Assembly: GCA_012184525.1 (NCBI GenBank)
Contig: WOFQ01000030.1
Span: 310,001 to 374,000, forward strand
Source of the DNA: Xenoacremonium recifei
Taxonomy: Eukaryota > Ascomycota > Sordariomycetes > Hypocreales > Nectriaceae
Direction of reading: 5' to 3'
Length of the DNA stretch: 64,000 bases
Under the pieces are notes generated by a model. That model was given only the letters and a program-made list of their open reading frames with translations. It searched no databases and was not told where the DNA came from. Positions 44,487-56,310 of the stretch are shown piece by piece. The position numbers and the translations under genes are program-made. The first letter of the stretch is position 1, and every line of letters starts with the position of its first letter.

Positions 44487-46348
44487 ATGGCCGAAAACCA
44501 AAATGATGAGGAGCGCAAGGTATCACAGAGTGAGTCGGACAAAGACCTGCAATATGCTCGATCGTTCAAGCTTGCGGCTATCATGGCTACCATCTGCTTA
44601 AGCACTATGATTGCCGCTCTGGACCTGGTGAGACGCCAATAGCAGGATTTCATCCAATAATGAAATCATAACACTAACCTGAGTCTTTAGGGTATTGTAG
44701 CCACAGCCATTCCTGCTATCACCAACGAGTTCCAATCTCTCAATATGATTGCCTGGTACAGCGCAGCTTGCTTTATCCTCGTTGGAGCTACCAGTTCCAC
44801 ATGGGGAAAGTTATTCACCTACTTTCCAGTTCCTATCGCCTACATGAGCGCTCTTGTGCTCTACCTGATTGGCAGTATAGTCGCCGCCTCAGCACCAAAT
44901 TCCATTGCCTTGATTATTGGGCGGGCTATTCAAGGTTGTGGTTGTTCGGGTACTTTAAGTGGTTCAGTCTTGATCATTAACTTTACTGCGGCGCCGAGTC
45001 GCCGGCCTCTGCTGATTGGGGTCTGGATGGGCGTTTTTATGGGCGCTACCGTTCTTGGTCCTCTCCTGGGCGGAGTGTTCACTACTGAATTGACTTGGAG
45101 ATGGTGAGCCTTGCTGGTCTTCGCACTGATGACATCTAACGTGGAAAGGTGTTTCTGGATTAATCTTCCAATCGGTGGCCTAGCTTTTGTTCTGCAACTT
45201 CTTTTCCTACGCATACCGAACGAGATTAAGCCGACACCTGCAACATGGAGGGAGATCATTCTGCAACTCGATTTCTCGGGATTCATGATCCTTACTGCTT
45301 CGTTGATCAGCTATACACTTGCATTGGAATGGGGAGGATTGACAAAGTCATGGTCGGATGGTACCGTCATAGCTACTCTCGCCATGTGGCTTGTCTTGAC
45401 TATCGGCTTCTTCGTTAACGAATGGCTCCTCGGCGCGAGAGCAATGATGCCGCTTTACATACTCAAACCGCGTATGACATGGACGAGTTGTCTCTATGCT
45501 TGGATGTAAGTAACTACACTTTGAACATTCCCTTGATTTCAAGAAGCGAGATACTGATTTCTTCAGTGCAAACTGCGCCAACTTTCAGGTGCTTTTCTAC
45601 TTACCTATCTACTTTCAGTCTGTCAAAGGCGACTCAGCTATCATGAGCGGTGTTTACACTCTTCCCTTTGTGCTCTTCTACGCTTTGGGCTCGTTTCTTA
45701 GCGGTATCTGGATTGGCAGGACAAGGCTCCCGATTGCCGCGGAGATCGTTAGCCCTTTATTAGCACTAATTGGTACTATCCTGTTTTACCTGATGGATAT
45801 CACTACCTCTAAAGCTTGGTATATTGGAGCCCAGATTCCCTTTGGGCTTGGCATTGGCCTTGGCAATCAAGTTCCTGTCACTGTACTGCAGGCATTTGCG
45901 AAGCCGGACGAAGTTGCAGCTACTGTGGGCATTCTCTTCAGTCAGTGAAACTTTGCGGAGATGTTGTGTGAAGTATTGACATACGTGAATAGCATGCCAA
46001 ACCGTCAGCGGCGCCTATTTCAACACCGCGGCACAATCCGTGTTCGAAAACACTATATACAAAAGGCTAGCAACCACCGCTCCAGGGATCGGCTCAAGCA
46101 GAATTAGTAAGGCTGGTGCGGCGGGCCTCAGAAATAGTTTCAACGGACAGGAACTCAATCTTGTGCTTGAGGCATACATGGCCGGTACCAAGAATGTTTT
46201 CATTTTTGCCGTTGTAGCAGCAGCCGTAAGTACGTTGGTTGCGCTCTTGATTCCCCGATCGAGAATCCCGGCTGCCAAGGAAGAGGCAAAGAAGAAAGAG
46301 ACGACAAACGGAAGTCCGGATGAAGGATATCATAACATGAATTATTGA
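44487..46348 (+). CDS. MFS multidrug efflux transporter (DHA2, 14-TM type)
   Basis: Five exons (44487-44627, 44691-45103, 45149-45505, 45567-45940, 45993-46348) join in consistent phases to 546 residues. About 14 hydrophobic spans are seen. Family marks are LDLGIVATAIPAIT in TM1 (motif D1), AIQGCGCSG, VLGPLLGGVFT (the antiporter motif C position) and W.FWINLPIG. Relatives export toxins or antifungals at the plasma membrane in exchange for protons and are common in secondary-metabolite clusters. It is paired head-to-head with a Zn2Cys6 regulator. The C-terminal region after TM14 is short and basic/acidic mixed. Confidence 0.92.
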
Positions 46349-46800
46349 AAAGCAAATATAGATCAAAATTTCATTTCTTAACTTATATTATTAGAGTTAC
46401 CTAATTTTAATTAGAATTAAATAAGTAATTACTATTTCCCTAAGTCATAAATAAGAAATATTAATATAAGCTATACTAGTAGTAGGTAATACTTTTAATA
46501 TATATATTAAATCCACTAATCTGAATTATATAAATACCTAGTATAAATAAACCTTTAGTATTAAAGAAGTTTAATATAGGTTTTGATAAAGAATATAGAG
46601 TTACGAAGTAGATAAAGAACTGGATAGGAAATAAGGACCTAGATAAGGTGCATATAGTTAGCTCAGCTTATGAGAGAGGGTTAAGGATTTAGAGGTTAAT
46701 TGAGGAATTAAAAGCTTTCCTAATAATATAGACTTTACCGAGTATATATAAAAAAATATTACAGGTGAACCAGATAATTTGAAAGTAGGAGATATTAACA
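46349..46800. mobile_element. AT-rich, RIP-like decayed repeat
   Basis: About 450 bases are far more AT-rich than the flanks, with TA-rich runs (TTAATATATATATTAAAT near 46493-46512) and no open frame. From about 46560 the sequence has a faded coding look interrupted by TAG/TAA, as expected of a transposon copy after repeat-induced point mutation. No terminal repeats or transposase motif can be named. Confidence 0.35.
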
Positions 46801-47456
46801 TCCTTTTGGGAGGACATTTACAACTCGTTAGAAAATTATGCGGTTTCTCTCGATTCAGGTATGGGTGGCTCCCGTCGTCGACATAATTATAATATCAGAG
46901 TCATTATCTAAAGGGTTACATGTAGCCTTAGAGGGGGTTTAGTTGGTCACTTTGAAGTATCATTCGGGGCATGTTCACTCGTTAGCTGTATTACGATGCC
47001 AATCAGATCAATTGATATTACCACTTCAGTAGACTTGTAAGGCAGGCAAAGCGACTTAACCCATTCCAGTCTTAATCAGACTTATAAGGCTTGAGACCTT
47101 TTCTAAGGGCGCGTCAGCCCTTCCAGACCTCCTCTGGCCGGCATGTGGGCACACCTGTCTATTCATCCCCGGAAAGCGGCCCCACTGCCAGTCACAACGA
47201 AGCTCAGGGATACAGGGATTCCCAACTGGCAACGCAACTACAAGAGAGAAACTCGTATAAAGCGCTACTGGATAAATGTATACTAATATGAAGTTCAACC
47301 CCAGGCGCATGGGTTGTGTATCGGGATGACAATAACCGGTTCCGCCGCCGCCGTGGTAGATGAGAAGAGTGGAAGCTGTCTTGACTACTCCGTACTCTGT
47401 CATTTCATTGCCCTTCACTGTCTCCAGTCCTCTCACGGAACCCAGGCAAGGCGTAA
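46801..47456. other. Intergenic (656 bases)
   Basis: Promoter region of the FAD oxidase gene. A CCGCCGCCGCC run lies at about 47344-47353; nothing else was recognised. Confidence 0.4.
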
Positions 47457-48899
47457 ATGATGAGCAACCAACTCGAAAAGCTGCGGGTCCTCCTCCGCTT
47501 CCATGAGCATATCACATTTGCGACGCCAGACTCGGTCAATTTCGTCACGCTGCGCGAGGCTTATATTCTCGACTATCCAGCGGTGCCGCTAGCGATTGTC
47601 CGTCCTCAAACAGTTACTGATATCGCGCTTCTCGTATCACACGCTGTCGCCGAAGGTATCCCGATCTGCGTACGAGGGGGCGGCCATGACCTGTTTGGGC
47701 GTTGTTTCGCATCAGGTGCCATCGTCATCGACATGCGTGATATGGCGTCGGTCAGTGTTGCTACCGATCGTTGCTCAGCGAATATTGGTGGCGGTGTACT
47801 AGCTTCGAGTCTCGCTACTGAACTAAGCCGGCACAAGCTGGCCACGGCCGTGGGGTCGGCTCCAACGGTGGGCTGGGTGGGTTGGGCAACACACGGAGGC
47901 TACGGCCCCTTCGTTGCGAACTATGGCCTCGGCGTAGATCAGATACTCGGGGCAACTATCATCAATTGCAAAGGGGATATTGTGGAAGCGGACGAGCTGA
48001 TGCTAGAAGCTATTCGTGGCGGCGGAGGCTGTATTGGCGTTATTGCCGAATTAACCATAAAGGTCTATCCACTAAATCAGGTCAGAGCAGATAATCTTCT
48101 TAATGTTGTGGTAATACTACTTACCATCTAATCTGGCTCGTAGGTACTTGGCGGTGTACTACTGTTCAGAACGGAACACTTTGGAGCCACATTCAGCAAG
48201 TTTACAGCAGGATACAAGGCTCTTGAGGCCCAAGGCCTGCCTGATGCATTGGGTATTCAGCAGAGTTATGTCAATACCACCTTTGGTAAAGTTTTCTCAG
48301 CAATCTTTGTGTGGAGTTCTGATAATCACGACCTTGGCCATCGCTACCTGCAACAGATCAAGCAGCTTGGAGATGTGTTTCACGACAGTGTCGTTCCTAG
48401 GCGGATTGAAGATTGGCTCGACGATTCAGGTTCTTTCGTACCTAAGTCAGCTCATGGGGGAAACTGCACTATCAGTGTCCACAATTTCACTGACGAGGTT
48501 ATCGCCACGATGGGAAATCATCTTGCTGATATGCCCCCTGATCCCGCAACACTCTTCTCGGTACACGAATTGCGTGGCAAATCGGCCTCTCTGCGACCCG
48601 ACTCCGTTTTTGGAGCGCGCATTCCACACTATGTAATGGAATTTATCGCCACTTCCAGCTCGCCTCAACAAGCCCGTGATTCTTGGAAATGGGCGACTGG
48701 TTTCCGTGATGCCGTGAAGAACACGGAAACCAGTAATATTTCGCGTTTTACGTATATATCACTGACACCTCCTAGCGACGCCGATTACGCGGCCATTTAT
48801 GGACCATGTTGGGGGAGGCTTTTGAAAATCAAGAAGAAGTATGATCCGGACAACGTATTCAAGCATGCTATGCCTCAATTTGAATTGGCTACAAAATAA
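47457..48899 (+). CDS. BBE-type FAD-linked oxidase
   Basis: Two exons, 47457-48080 and 48144-48899, joined in phase 0, give 459 residues. The FAD domain shows VRGGGHD with His77, the usual 8-alpha-histidyl attachment site, and the GG-Y-G loop (WATHGGYGPFVANYGLGVDQ). At the position where berberine-bridge-type enzymes have a second flavin-linking Cys (C-P-T-V-G), this protein has Ala135 (SAPTVG), so only single covalent attachment is expected. The C-terminal NVFKHAMP matches the family's NVF...P ending. There is no signal peptide, so it is probably cytosolic. Such oxidases drive two-electron oxidations or oxidative ring closures in secondary metabolism; the substrate is unknown. Confidence 0.88.
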
Positions 48900-49437
48900 C
48901 TACGAGGATGTGCTCTTCATATCTACTCGAGCAATCAAGGTACATTTTGAAATGTTTGTTCTATGTGTTTCCGTGTGTCTTACTTAGAACCCGGTTCTCT
49001 TGGCTACTTGACCGTGTATCCTTAAGATTATCAGCTTTAATCCCATGGATGAGTCTATTCTTCATTTACTTACATCGAGTATCCATTTAGTTACAACCGG
49101 TCTTAATGCTGCCTCCGTTGGACTTCTACTTTCCACAATACGGCTTAACTACATCGACTTTGCCCCAAAAGCAAGCCTCCAACAGGCTGCACACAATTAC
49201 CTTTGTGACACCACTGTAGCCATGGGCATTTGTGTGGAAGCTAGAGCGGAATGTGGGCATCCGTGGGCGGGAGCGGAATGCGGGGCGGACCGGTCTGTGG
49301 TGGCACATCCCGAACAGGGAGAACGCGGGGAAATCGCGGGGTGAATCTGATATCTCGCGATACTTCATTGTAATGCCGCAACATTAGTTCTCGAGAGAAG
49401 TAAACTCATTCCTCATTTCACATTTCCAGACTTCTCC
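48900..49437. promoter_or_regulatory. Promoter region of the sugar-porter gene with GAGCGGAATG repeats
   Basis: 538 bases. GAGCGGAATG occurs at 49244-49253 and again at 49271-49280 (27-base period), followed by GCGGGGCGGACCGG. These CGG half-sites lie about 160-190 bases upstream of the transporter start codon. Confidence 0.5.
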
Positions 49438-51142
49438 ATGGCTAAGGCAAACACGCCCATGGGTGCCGCCCATATTGAATGGGGTGGGCAGCTCGGATAC
49501 CAGAAAACGACATGGCCTATGATCACTCTTTCTTTTTGGGTAGGCATGTTTGGATGGCTTGCCAACTTCGATTCTGCGTTTGGTGGTATCGTACTTCTCA
49601 TGGAACCATATAAAAAGTCCTTTGGCCACTGTATCATCGCCCCAGACGGTGCCGAGACTTGCGCAGTCACGGCTCTTCAGCAGTCACTGGTGCAGCTGAC
49701 AACTCTATTTGCTGCCGTCGGCGGCCTACTCGGAGCTGTAGTTGGCGACCATCTCGGCCGCAGAGGCACCCTGCAGGTTGCTTGCTTATTTGTCGCCGCT
49801 GGCGCTGCTGGGATGGTTGTGTCAGAGGGGAGCTTCGTCAAATATATGGTTTGCAAGTGTATTGGTGGAATTGGAATGGGATTAATTTACAGCGCAGCCC
49901 CAACCTGGGGTGTTGAGTCAGTGGCGCCGGGGAAGCGAGGTGTCTTAATGAGTTTCTACAACGTCGGGCTTGGATGTGGCAATGTAATCGCTGCAGCGGT
50001 ATGTTCATAAAATCTCATGATACTCAGAAATCTCCGCCAAGTCTTTGTCCTGAAATGGCCTTTAACTAACGTACGTGCTTAACAGGTTTGTTTAGGTTCT
50101 TCGAGCTTGACCACTAACTGGTCATGGCGAATGCCGATTATCTGCCAGATTCCTGTCTCGGCCTTCTTAGCTATCGTGGCCCAGTTCTTCCACGAGTCTC
50201 CCAGATGGCTTCTCACAAAAGGCAATGAAAGTGCGGCACGGAGATCTTTTGCTAAATACAATAGCCGTCAGCCTGACTCGCCGGAGGTGGATTTTCAGGT
50301 CGCTGAGACATTGCATGCCATAGAGACCGAGACCGCGATGGCCCAGCAACGATCCTTCACTGACATTTTCCGTGGACTGGATCTCAAACGCACTAATATT
50401 GCTGTCTTAGTTCTGCTAGGAAATGCTCTCACTGGGATTCAGTTTGTTATCCCATACACAGCCTTATTCCTTGCCGACATCGGCCTCACAAACTCATACG
50501 CCCTAAACGTTGCCATCAGCTCCTGTGGTAGGCTAGCCCACAGCCCAGAAATCAAGGATCAAATTAACTTTCAATTCTATAGTTCTGGCTGGCACAATCC
50601 CGGGGCCCATTCTGTGTGAATACGTCGGCCGTCGAGTTTCTCTTATAGCTGGATATGTCATTATGGCAGCTTGTATGCTTATTTTTGCTACGACTGCCTC
50701 CGGGCTTGGCCAGTCCAGCAGCACAGCGCAGAATGTTCTAGTCGCATTCCTCTGCATATGGGCTTTCGTTTTCGGGGCGACTAGCGGCCCTATAGTATGG
50801 GTATCGTCGCCTGAAATGCATTCACTCCGTCTTCGAACGATCGCGCAATCGTTTGCAGTTTCGATTTGGGAGATCTTCAGTTTTGGGGCAGCATTCTGGA
50901 CTCCTTACATGTTGAATACCTCATATGGAAATATGGGTTCTAAAGTCGGCTACTTCTATTTCGGCATCACAGCAGCCATAATAGTCCTCACGGTACTATT
51001 TGTGCCAGAGACTGGCCGGCTAAGCTTAGAACAGATTGACGAACAATTTATCGAAGGGGTCCCGGCTTGGAAGACTAGTCTGGCCAGGAACAAACGACTT
51101 TCGGCTGAGAGAATCTCTGTAATACAACAGGTTAAGGGGTAG
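49438..51142 (+). CDS. MFS sugar-porter family transporter
   Basis: Three exons (49438-49998, 50086-50527, 50583-51142) join in frame to 520 residues with 12 expected spans. Sugar-porter motifs are present: GDHLGRRGTL after TM2, HESPRWLLTKG after TM6, EYVGRR after TM8 and PETGRLSLEQIDE after TM12. This is a plasma-membrane proton symporter for a hexose, glycoside or polyol, most like the fungal alpha-glucoside/maltose permease branch (tentative). It lies on the same strand as the FAD oxidase, 538 bases downstream of it. Confidence 0.92.
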
Positions 51143-51800
51143 AAAGAGAGAGACATTGAATCCTATGAGCTGAGCTGAGCATATGATGAATTATAATGAC
51201 CTATCGGGAGACCATGGGATGCATGAGGTGGTATATTTTTCAGAACACCTTTTGATCTCTCATCAGCCATGTCTTTGCTTTGTTTCCTATGATAGTCTTC
51301 AATTGTGCGACCCTAATATCGCCCCGTTGTTTAATACTCATGACTTTTCGGGATGCTTGAAGCTTCCTCACGTCTTGGGAACAAAGCTAGAAAGTAGATA
51401 TTGTAGCTGCATGAAAAAGCTAGGTTGAGGTTAAGAAAAGTTTTTCTCTTTACTGATTTTTAATTTCATCCATCGATAGTTGTCTTCAAGACGGCCCTTC
51501 ACACCTCTATCCTCATTTAGCTCACAATCGTAGAAAAATCAGATTCAAAGGCTTACCTAGGAATACGCATCCGCTACTGTGTATGTAGGCTAGAGCTGGA
51601 TACTATCTCGGATGATCAACTACACTGGCCCCGATTTCAACACACTGGACTCCACCGTATATGACCAGGTGTCAAACCCATTTAGTCCACGTTTAGGTTA
51701 TGCACTAATTTCTCATCCCTTTCTTTGGTAATATTGCCCTTTGAACGGAGTATACACGAAATCTTGATTTCCCAAGAGAAAGCGAAACCACAAATCTCAA
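51143..51800. other. Intergenic (658 bases)
   Basis: Tail-to-tail spacer between the intact and the truncated sugar transporter. No element was recognised. Confidence 0.4.
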
Positions 51801-52268
51801 CTAAACTACTCTAGGTTTACCTAATGACATTTGACCCAAGTTTCCTGCTTCTTCAAGTTGCTCAACCCTGAGCTCTTCTCCCCTCTGACGCATCTTTGGC
51901 GCATAAATAGCTCTATTTGCGAAGATCAAGTCCATGTCTCCTAAGGAAAAGCCTTTAGTTTCAGGCATGAAAAGGTAGACAGTAATCCCACTCACGGAGA
52001 TAGATGCCCCGAATAAGAAAAAAGTGCTGTACTTTATATTCATTATCATGTACGGAGTTGAGTAGACAATGACAAACTGAGCTAGCCACTGGTTCAACAC
52101 TGAGAACAGCATTGCAGCTGTTCGAATTTTCGTTGGGAAGACCTCAGCGGCGAATAACCACAGGGCAGCTTTCCAGGACAAACAGTACGAGGCTGCATAG
52201 ATGTAGATCATCACAATTGCCACGTAGGCACCGGCAAGATATGGCCGCCATCCATATATTTGCTTCAT
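51801..52268 (-). pseudogene. Truncated sugar-porter transporter (C-terminal third)
   Basis: This 155-codon frame encodes only the last spans of a sugar porter: SWKAALWLFAAEVFPTKIRTAA (the W..AEVFP...R block), LVNQWLAQF-like helix and MPETKGFSL. The N-terminal two thirds are absent and the sequence upstream is unrelated. It differs clearly from the neighbour at 49438, so it is not a partial duplicate of it. It is most likely the remnant of a lost transporter gene, perhaps marking a rearrangement point. Confidence 0.75.
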
Positions 52269-53171
52269 TGCGCAAGAAGGAGGATTGGATTTGAGATTGT
52301 TTTATCGCATTCAATTGTGTGAAAGATCCTCTGCTTCTGAGAAATAGAGGGGGTCTGTGGGAGGGAGAGCGACTCAGCAGATATCGCAGTGATTATTAGT
52401 AAATCGAAAGTAAGTGGATGCGAAGGACCTGGGGATTTATATATCTATCTGATATCGACAGAACTATCCAACATTTGAAACTCACCAGCCAATCGCCTTC
52501 ATCAGCGCTGATAATGAAACGGATATAATCAATTAAGAAATCCCACGAGAGGAGGGTGTCAAAGCTGGCGATAAACTAAAACGCTTCAGGTCGATAGCTC
52601 TTTGCGAAAATGTCGCACAAATCGAAGTGATGAACCTCTCCAGGGGATTGCTGTTGGCCATCAAATCGTCTGGAATGGAGGTGAGTACATTATAGGCTTA
52701 ACTCTCTTCAATCTTCTCTCGCAATGGGCGAAACTTAGCGCCGACTTCGATGATTTCCGTATGAACAGAAACTTAACTTCGTTATCATCGTAGTCGAATT
52801 AACGAAGAATTTTCATCGCTGACATGCCCTGGGAGCTTGTCCCCGGTGGGAAGGGTGGGAGATCGTCCAGTAATAACTCATCCATTATCTGAAAGTATAA
52901 GCATAGATTCAATTGCGTTTATGGTATGGATACTTACTACTTGAAAACCTCGGCTTCATAGACGTGTCCTGATTCGATAATGGTCACCGTCGAGCGCGGT
53001 AAATGGAGATATCCAGATGGGTTCTCGGCCTGCTTTAATTCAGTACAAGATCATAAGGTTATCTCACATCAGAGGGCAAGTAGACGTACGGTAGTGCAGA
53101 ATAGTAGGGGACTTCGGGAAACCAGGGACTGAGGCCACAAGTGGATCCGATCAACAAGGAGTGACTTCAAG
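52269..53171. other. Intergenic (903 bases)
   Basis: No gene or repeat was recognised; a small open frame at 52602-52793 is unsupported. Confidence 0.4.
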
Positions 53172-53603
53172 TTATAAGGAACCGGGAAGAGAAAATCTCA
53201 TCGAGTGCACGAGCAGAGGGGACTTCGGAAGTGAAAAAGAGAAAAAGGTTGAAGAGGGTAAGGAAGGAAAATCGGGAAGGCGCACAAGGAAATTTTCCAT
53301 GTAGGACAAGGATGTCACGTACAGACCAGTACACACCCCCCCCTTCTGGTTGAAGACAGTCATCGCGGCTTGCCTCCAGTATGGCGCTGCGACCCTATTG
53401 CGCTGCTTCTTAGTGGCTGCCCCTGGCTCCAAAGTAATGCCACTAGATCTGAACCAAGAATCAATTGTTTCATAGTCAGCCTTCTCGAGCTGGCGTAATT
53501 CGCTCATTTTCCGGTCTTTTAAGGGGTTGGCCTTGATTTTTGGATTTCCCATATAAATTGCAATTGGCACTAGTTTAGCCGCGTCCACTCCGCGACATAC
53601 CAC
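53172..53603 (-). CDS. Hypothetical protein or orphan exon
   Basis: This 143-codon frame has a protein-like, charged N-terminal half (NPLKDRKMSELRQLEKADYETIDSWFRSSG...QRNRVAAPYWRQAAMTVFNQKGG) and a low-complexity Ser/Pro/Phe-rich tail that looks like read-through. A GT donor after the FNQKGG region may end the true exon, but I found no matching second exon. No family was recognised; it may be a relic. Confidence 0.3.
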   Translation of the reverse strand: MVCRGVDAAKLVPIAIYMGNPKIKANPLKDRKMSELRQLEKADYETIDSWFRSSGITLEPGAATKKQRNRVAAPYWRQAAMTVFNQKGGVCTGLYVTSLSYMENFLVRLPDFPSLPSSTFFSFSLPKSPLLVHSMRFSLPGSL

Positions 53604-54593
53604 CTTTAGGTCGGCTTCTTACTCTATTTAATTATCAAGATACTCTCCTGTTGCAGTGACGTTTGGGAGCTTAGAGTTGAGGTATTCTGCATTAAGGAGG
53701 GAGGTTTCCCCCATCCAAGTAGTCCGCCTGTATAGCATGATTGATACTTATTGGTTTTGTTAGGGGCGGTAGGGTAGTGTTGTTTCAGCTGGTGGAGTTA
53801 TTTCTAGGTGGAACAATTTGCCGCTGCAGCGAAGCGACACTGCTAGAAATTGAACCGACGTTCATCATGCTCGTCATCTCTCTAGCCTTCCGGGACTTTC
53901 CCAAGGTTGCTGCTCCCGGAAATTGCTGATCCCTCTGCCGAGGGAGTCTAGGGAGCCTCTCTGGTCCGTATGACACATACTAGCCTCTCATACAGGTGAT
54001 GGTACGGTGTGCGTCTCATCTATTACCTATTTATGTATACGTTCAGTCTACCATGGCGCCCTCGAAAACATCTCAGCTCCACTAGCCCAGCTGCTGGCGT
54101 CTCGGACGCTGGTGCAAATGGGATCAACCGATCGAATCTCTCAGCAATAGCCGGAGTCCGAGTTCAAACTCGCCACTACCACTAAGCTCGTCGAATTTGC
54201 CCGACTCGGGAAGTTCGAACCCAGTTTTCGAAACTGAGCCTCCTTACAGGATGAAGGAGGTTGTGCAACAGTCGCCGTATGATCCCAATTGCATAGACAT
54301 AATAGCGATCCTTGGGCTCAACGGACACCGTGATAATGTAAGCGATTGATTGGCCCGTCATTTGAGGCTCATTCGTTGCGTGGGTGATACCCAGTAATTA
54401 TAGTGTTATACCTACAGTGTCGTGGATTCAACCCCTCGCAGCTCCGCAACAATTTAACAACTCTTCAACATCGTTCTCATCTTCCTATTCTATGGGGCCT
54501 GAACCAAAGCAATTTACTGCTGTTCTAATGAGACGCATTTTCGACGAAAATGGGTTCATGATATTTTTTCGCAACGGATATATCGACGGATAA
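53604..54593. other. Intergenic (990 bases)
   Basis: No supported gene. GTTCGAAC/GTTCAAAC tRNA B-box lookalikes occur near 54160-54220 but no cloverleaf can be drawn. Confidence 0.4.
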
Positions 54594-55738
54594 CTATAAG
54601 CCAGTCTGAACTGGACCGTACTTTTGAGCATAGGCAGGAGTTGCTTTGCCATCTAGGACTTCCTGAAACCATGCCTCCAAACTATTGACCTGCATGTCAG
54701 GGTATAATTCCTTCGCATCCAAATATCCTAAGTATTTCGCATATTCTGGCGTATTGTCTCCGCGAATACCATACGAATGTAAGTATTGCATACTCCATAC
54801 TTTATGGATAGCCCTGGGATCTGTCGATATTCTTGCCTGTTCAATCACTGACAAAATAGTATCCTCCGTGACCTAATACGCAAGAGTAAGTAAATATGAC
54901 TAACGCGCAACAGTTATACTTACATACTCGCGGTCAATCTTCTCTCCGCTCATTCTCTCAAATAACTCATGAACTTGATTTTGAGAGAGCACTTCATTAT
55001 AGGCGAAGACCATTTTGTTCAACGTCCTAGAGTCGGCAACAATGCGAGCCACCCAGCGGCCGATGTCCCTGTCATCCGTGAGGGCAGATGGAACAGTTCC
55101 ATCCGCTGCTACTGTATTTGCGGGCATTATGGCGGCATATTTGGTTCGTCCTGATGGGACCGAAGGTATAGACAACTGGAACCACCACCCCACGTCGATG
55201 ATCGTGTAAGGAAGATAGATTTTCTTTACGTAATTAAAGATGTCTTCTTTCTGTGTATTCAGTATCAGCGGAAAACTCGGTTTGCAACTTGACGTAATAA
55301 TGTTTCGTGGAAATTACCATCTCACGCAGTTGCATCACACCCTTCGGTGGCCCAACTGTTGCAAACGAGCATGGAACAAATCGGGACACACCCGCTGACT
55401 TCGCCGCATCTGCCAGGGGGATTTGGACAGGAAACGAGGGTGCATCCAGGGCCGAGATGAGTATTTCGATGCCTGATAGATATTGAATAAGCTCATTTTT
55501 AGGTCCGTCCAGATCTGCGGCAACGATCTTAACTCCCCGATCCCTGAGTGTTCTGACTTGAGGTTTGCCAAGGGATGATGGCCTTATTAAAGCCACTATC
55601 TCCTATCATCTAGCATTAGAATGTTGATTGGTCCAGGAGAAAGCGGAAACAAACAAATATGGGAGCAATGGACTCGAGGAGGCCGTTCACAATGGATGCA
55701 CCCGTCTCTCCTGTTGCTCCGACTATCGCGACTTTCAT
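54594..55738 (-). CDS. NmrA-like / isoflavone-reductase-like NAD(P)-binding protein
   Basis: Four exons, 55738-55655, 55602-55318, 55250-54924 and 54872-54594, all with phase-0 junctions, give 324 residues. The start MKVAIVGATGETG carries the GxxGxxG dinucleotide-binding loop. Next come ALIRPSSL (which usually picks NADP), DVGWWFQLSIPS and TDDRDIGRWVARIV, all characteristic of fungal NmrA-family proteins. The introns sit between conserved blocks, and splicing restores REM-KEDIFNYVKKIYLPYT exactly. Members are either redox-sensing regulators or reductases acting on phenolic compounds; which applies cannot be told here. Its location beside aromatic-cleaving dioxygenases leaves a catabolic role open. 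Confidence 0.88.
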
Positions 55739-55990
55739 GACGACCGATCAAAGGTGGGCTACTACTAAAGAGCTGCAAATGCAATTGGCTGATGACTGGA
55801 AGTTGGCTTGAGAGCGTCAGCGAAAAGAAACACAATGCATTATATTAGAATACTCTATAAGGCAGTGGAGGTGTCACCCTCACGGGCTTTTGGTTTCCCC
55901 GATCCCAAGAAAAGTTTCCGAGAATTGTATTTGAATAGTGTGTAGGTCGTTAGAAGTGTTGAATCAACGGGTTGTTTTTTGCACCGATTC

Positions 55991-56310
55991 TCAGGGAAAA
56001 GTCTCCGAATGACTAATCTTCTTCGGTCTCGGTATCGGTCTCGGTCTCGCCATCGGAAACTGTCCTGGGGAAAGATAGCAACGTCCGTCAGCGATGTCGA
56101 GTGTCTCTTCGCAGGGTAGACACAAGCAACCTCTGAGAACAAGCTCGTAGTAGGCATGCTTGAAAATGCCGTTCTTCGAAACATTTATGATATGAAATGC
56201 GGTTTCCACCCCGCTATCAAGGACTACCGAACCGGCGGACACCTAAGGACTCCATCGCTTGACTTAGAAAATGGGACAGCCCTGCATAAATATCCTTACC
56301 GTCCTCAGTG
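55991..56310 (-). CDS. Hypothetical small protein, start not found
   Basis: Two joined pieces look coding: a stretch ending VPQLKEGCKVALRT just left of a GTAAGG donor, and the frame 56240-55991 (VSAGSVVLDSGVETAFHIINVSKNG...CLCLPCEETL...), with a CTTAG acceptor between them. The tail encodes PRPIPRPK from a CGGTCTCGGTAT-type hexamer repeat (about 56022-56051). No start exon or family was identified; it may be a relic. Confidence 0.3.

Noticed and set aside
54150..54225. tRNA-like B boxes (GTTCAAAC, GTTCGAAC)
   Set aside because: No matching A box, anticodon stem or acceptor stem could be paired.
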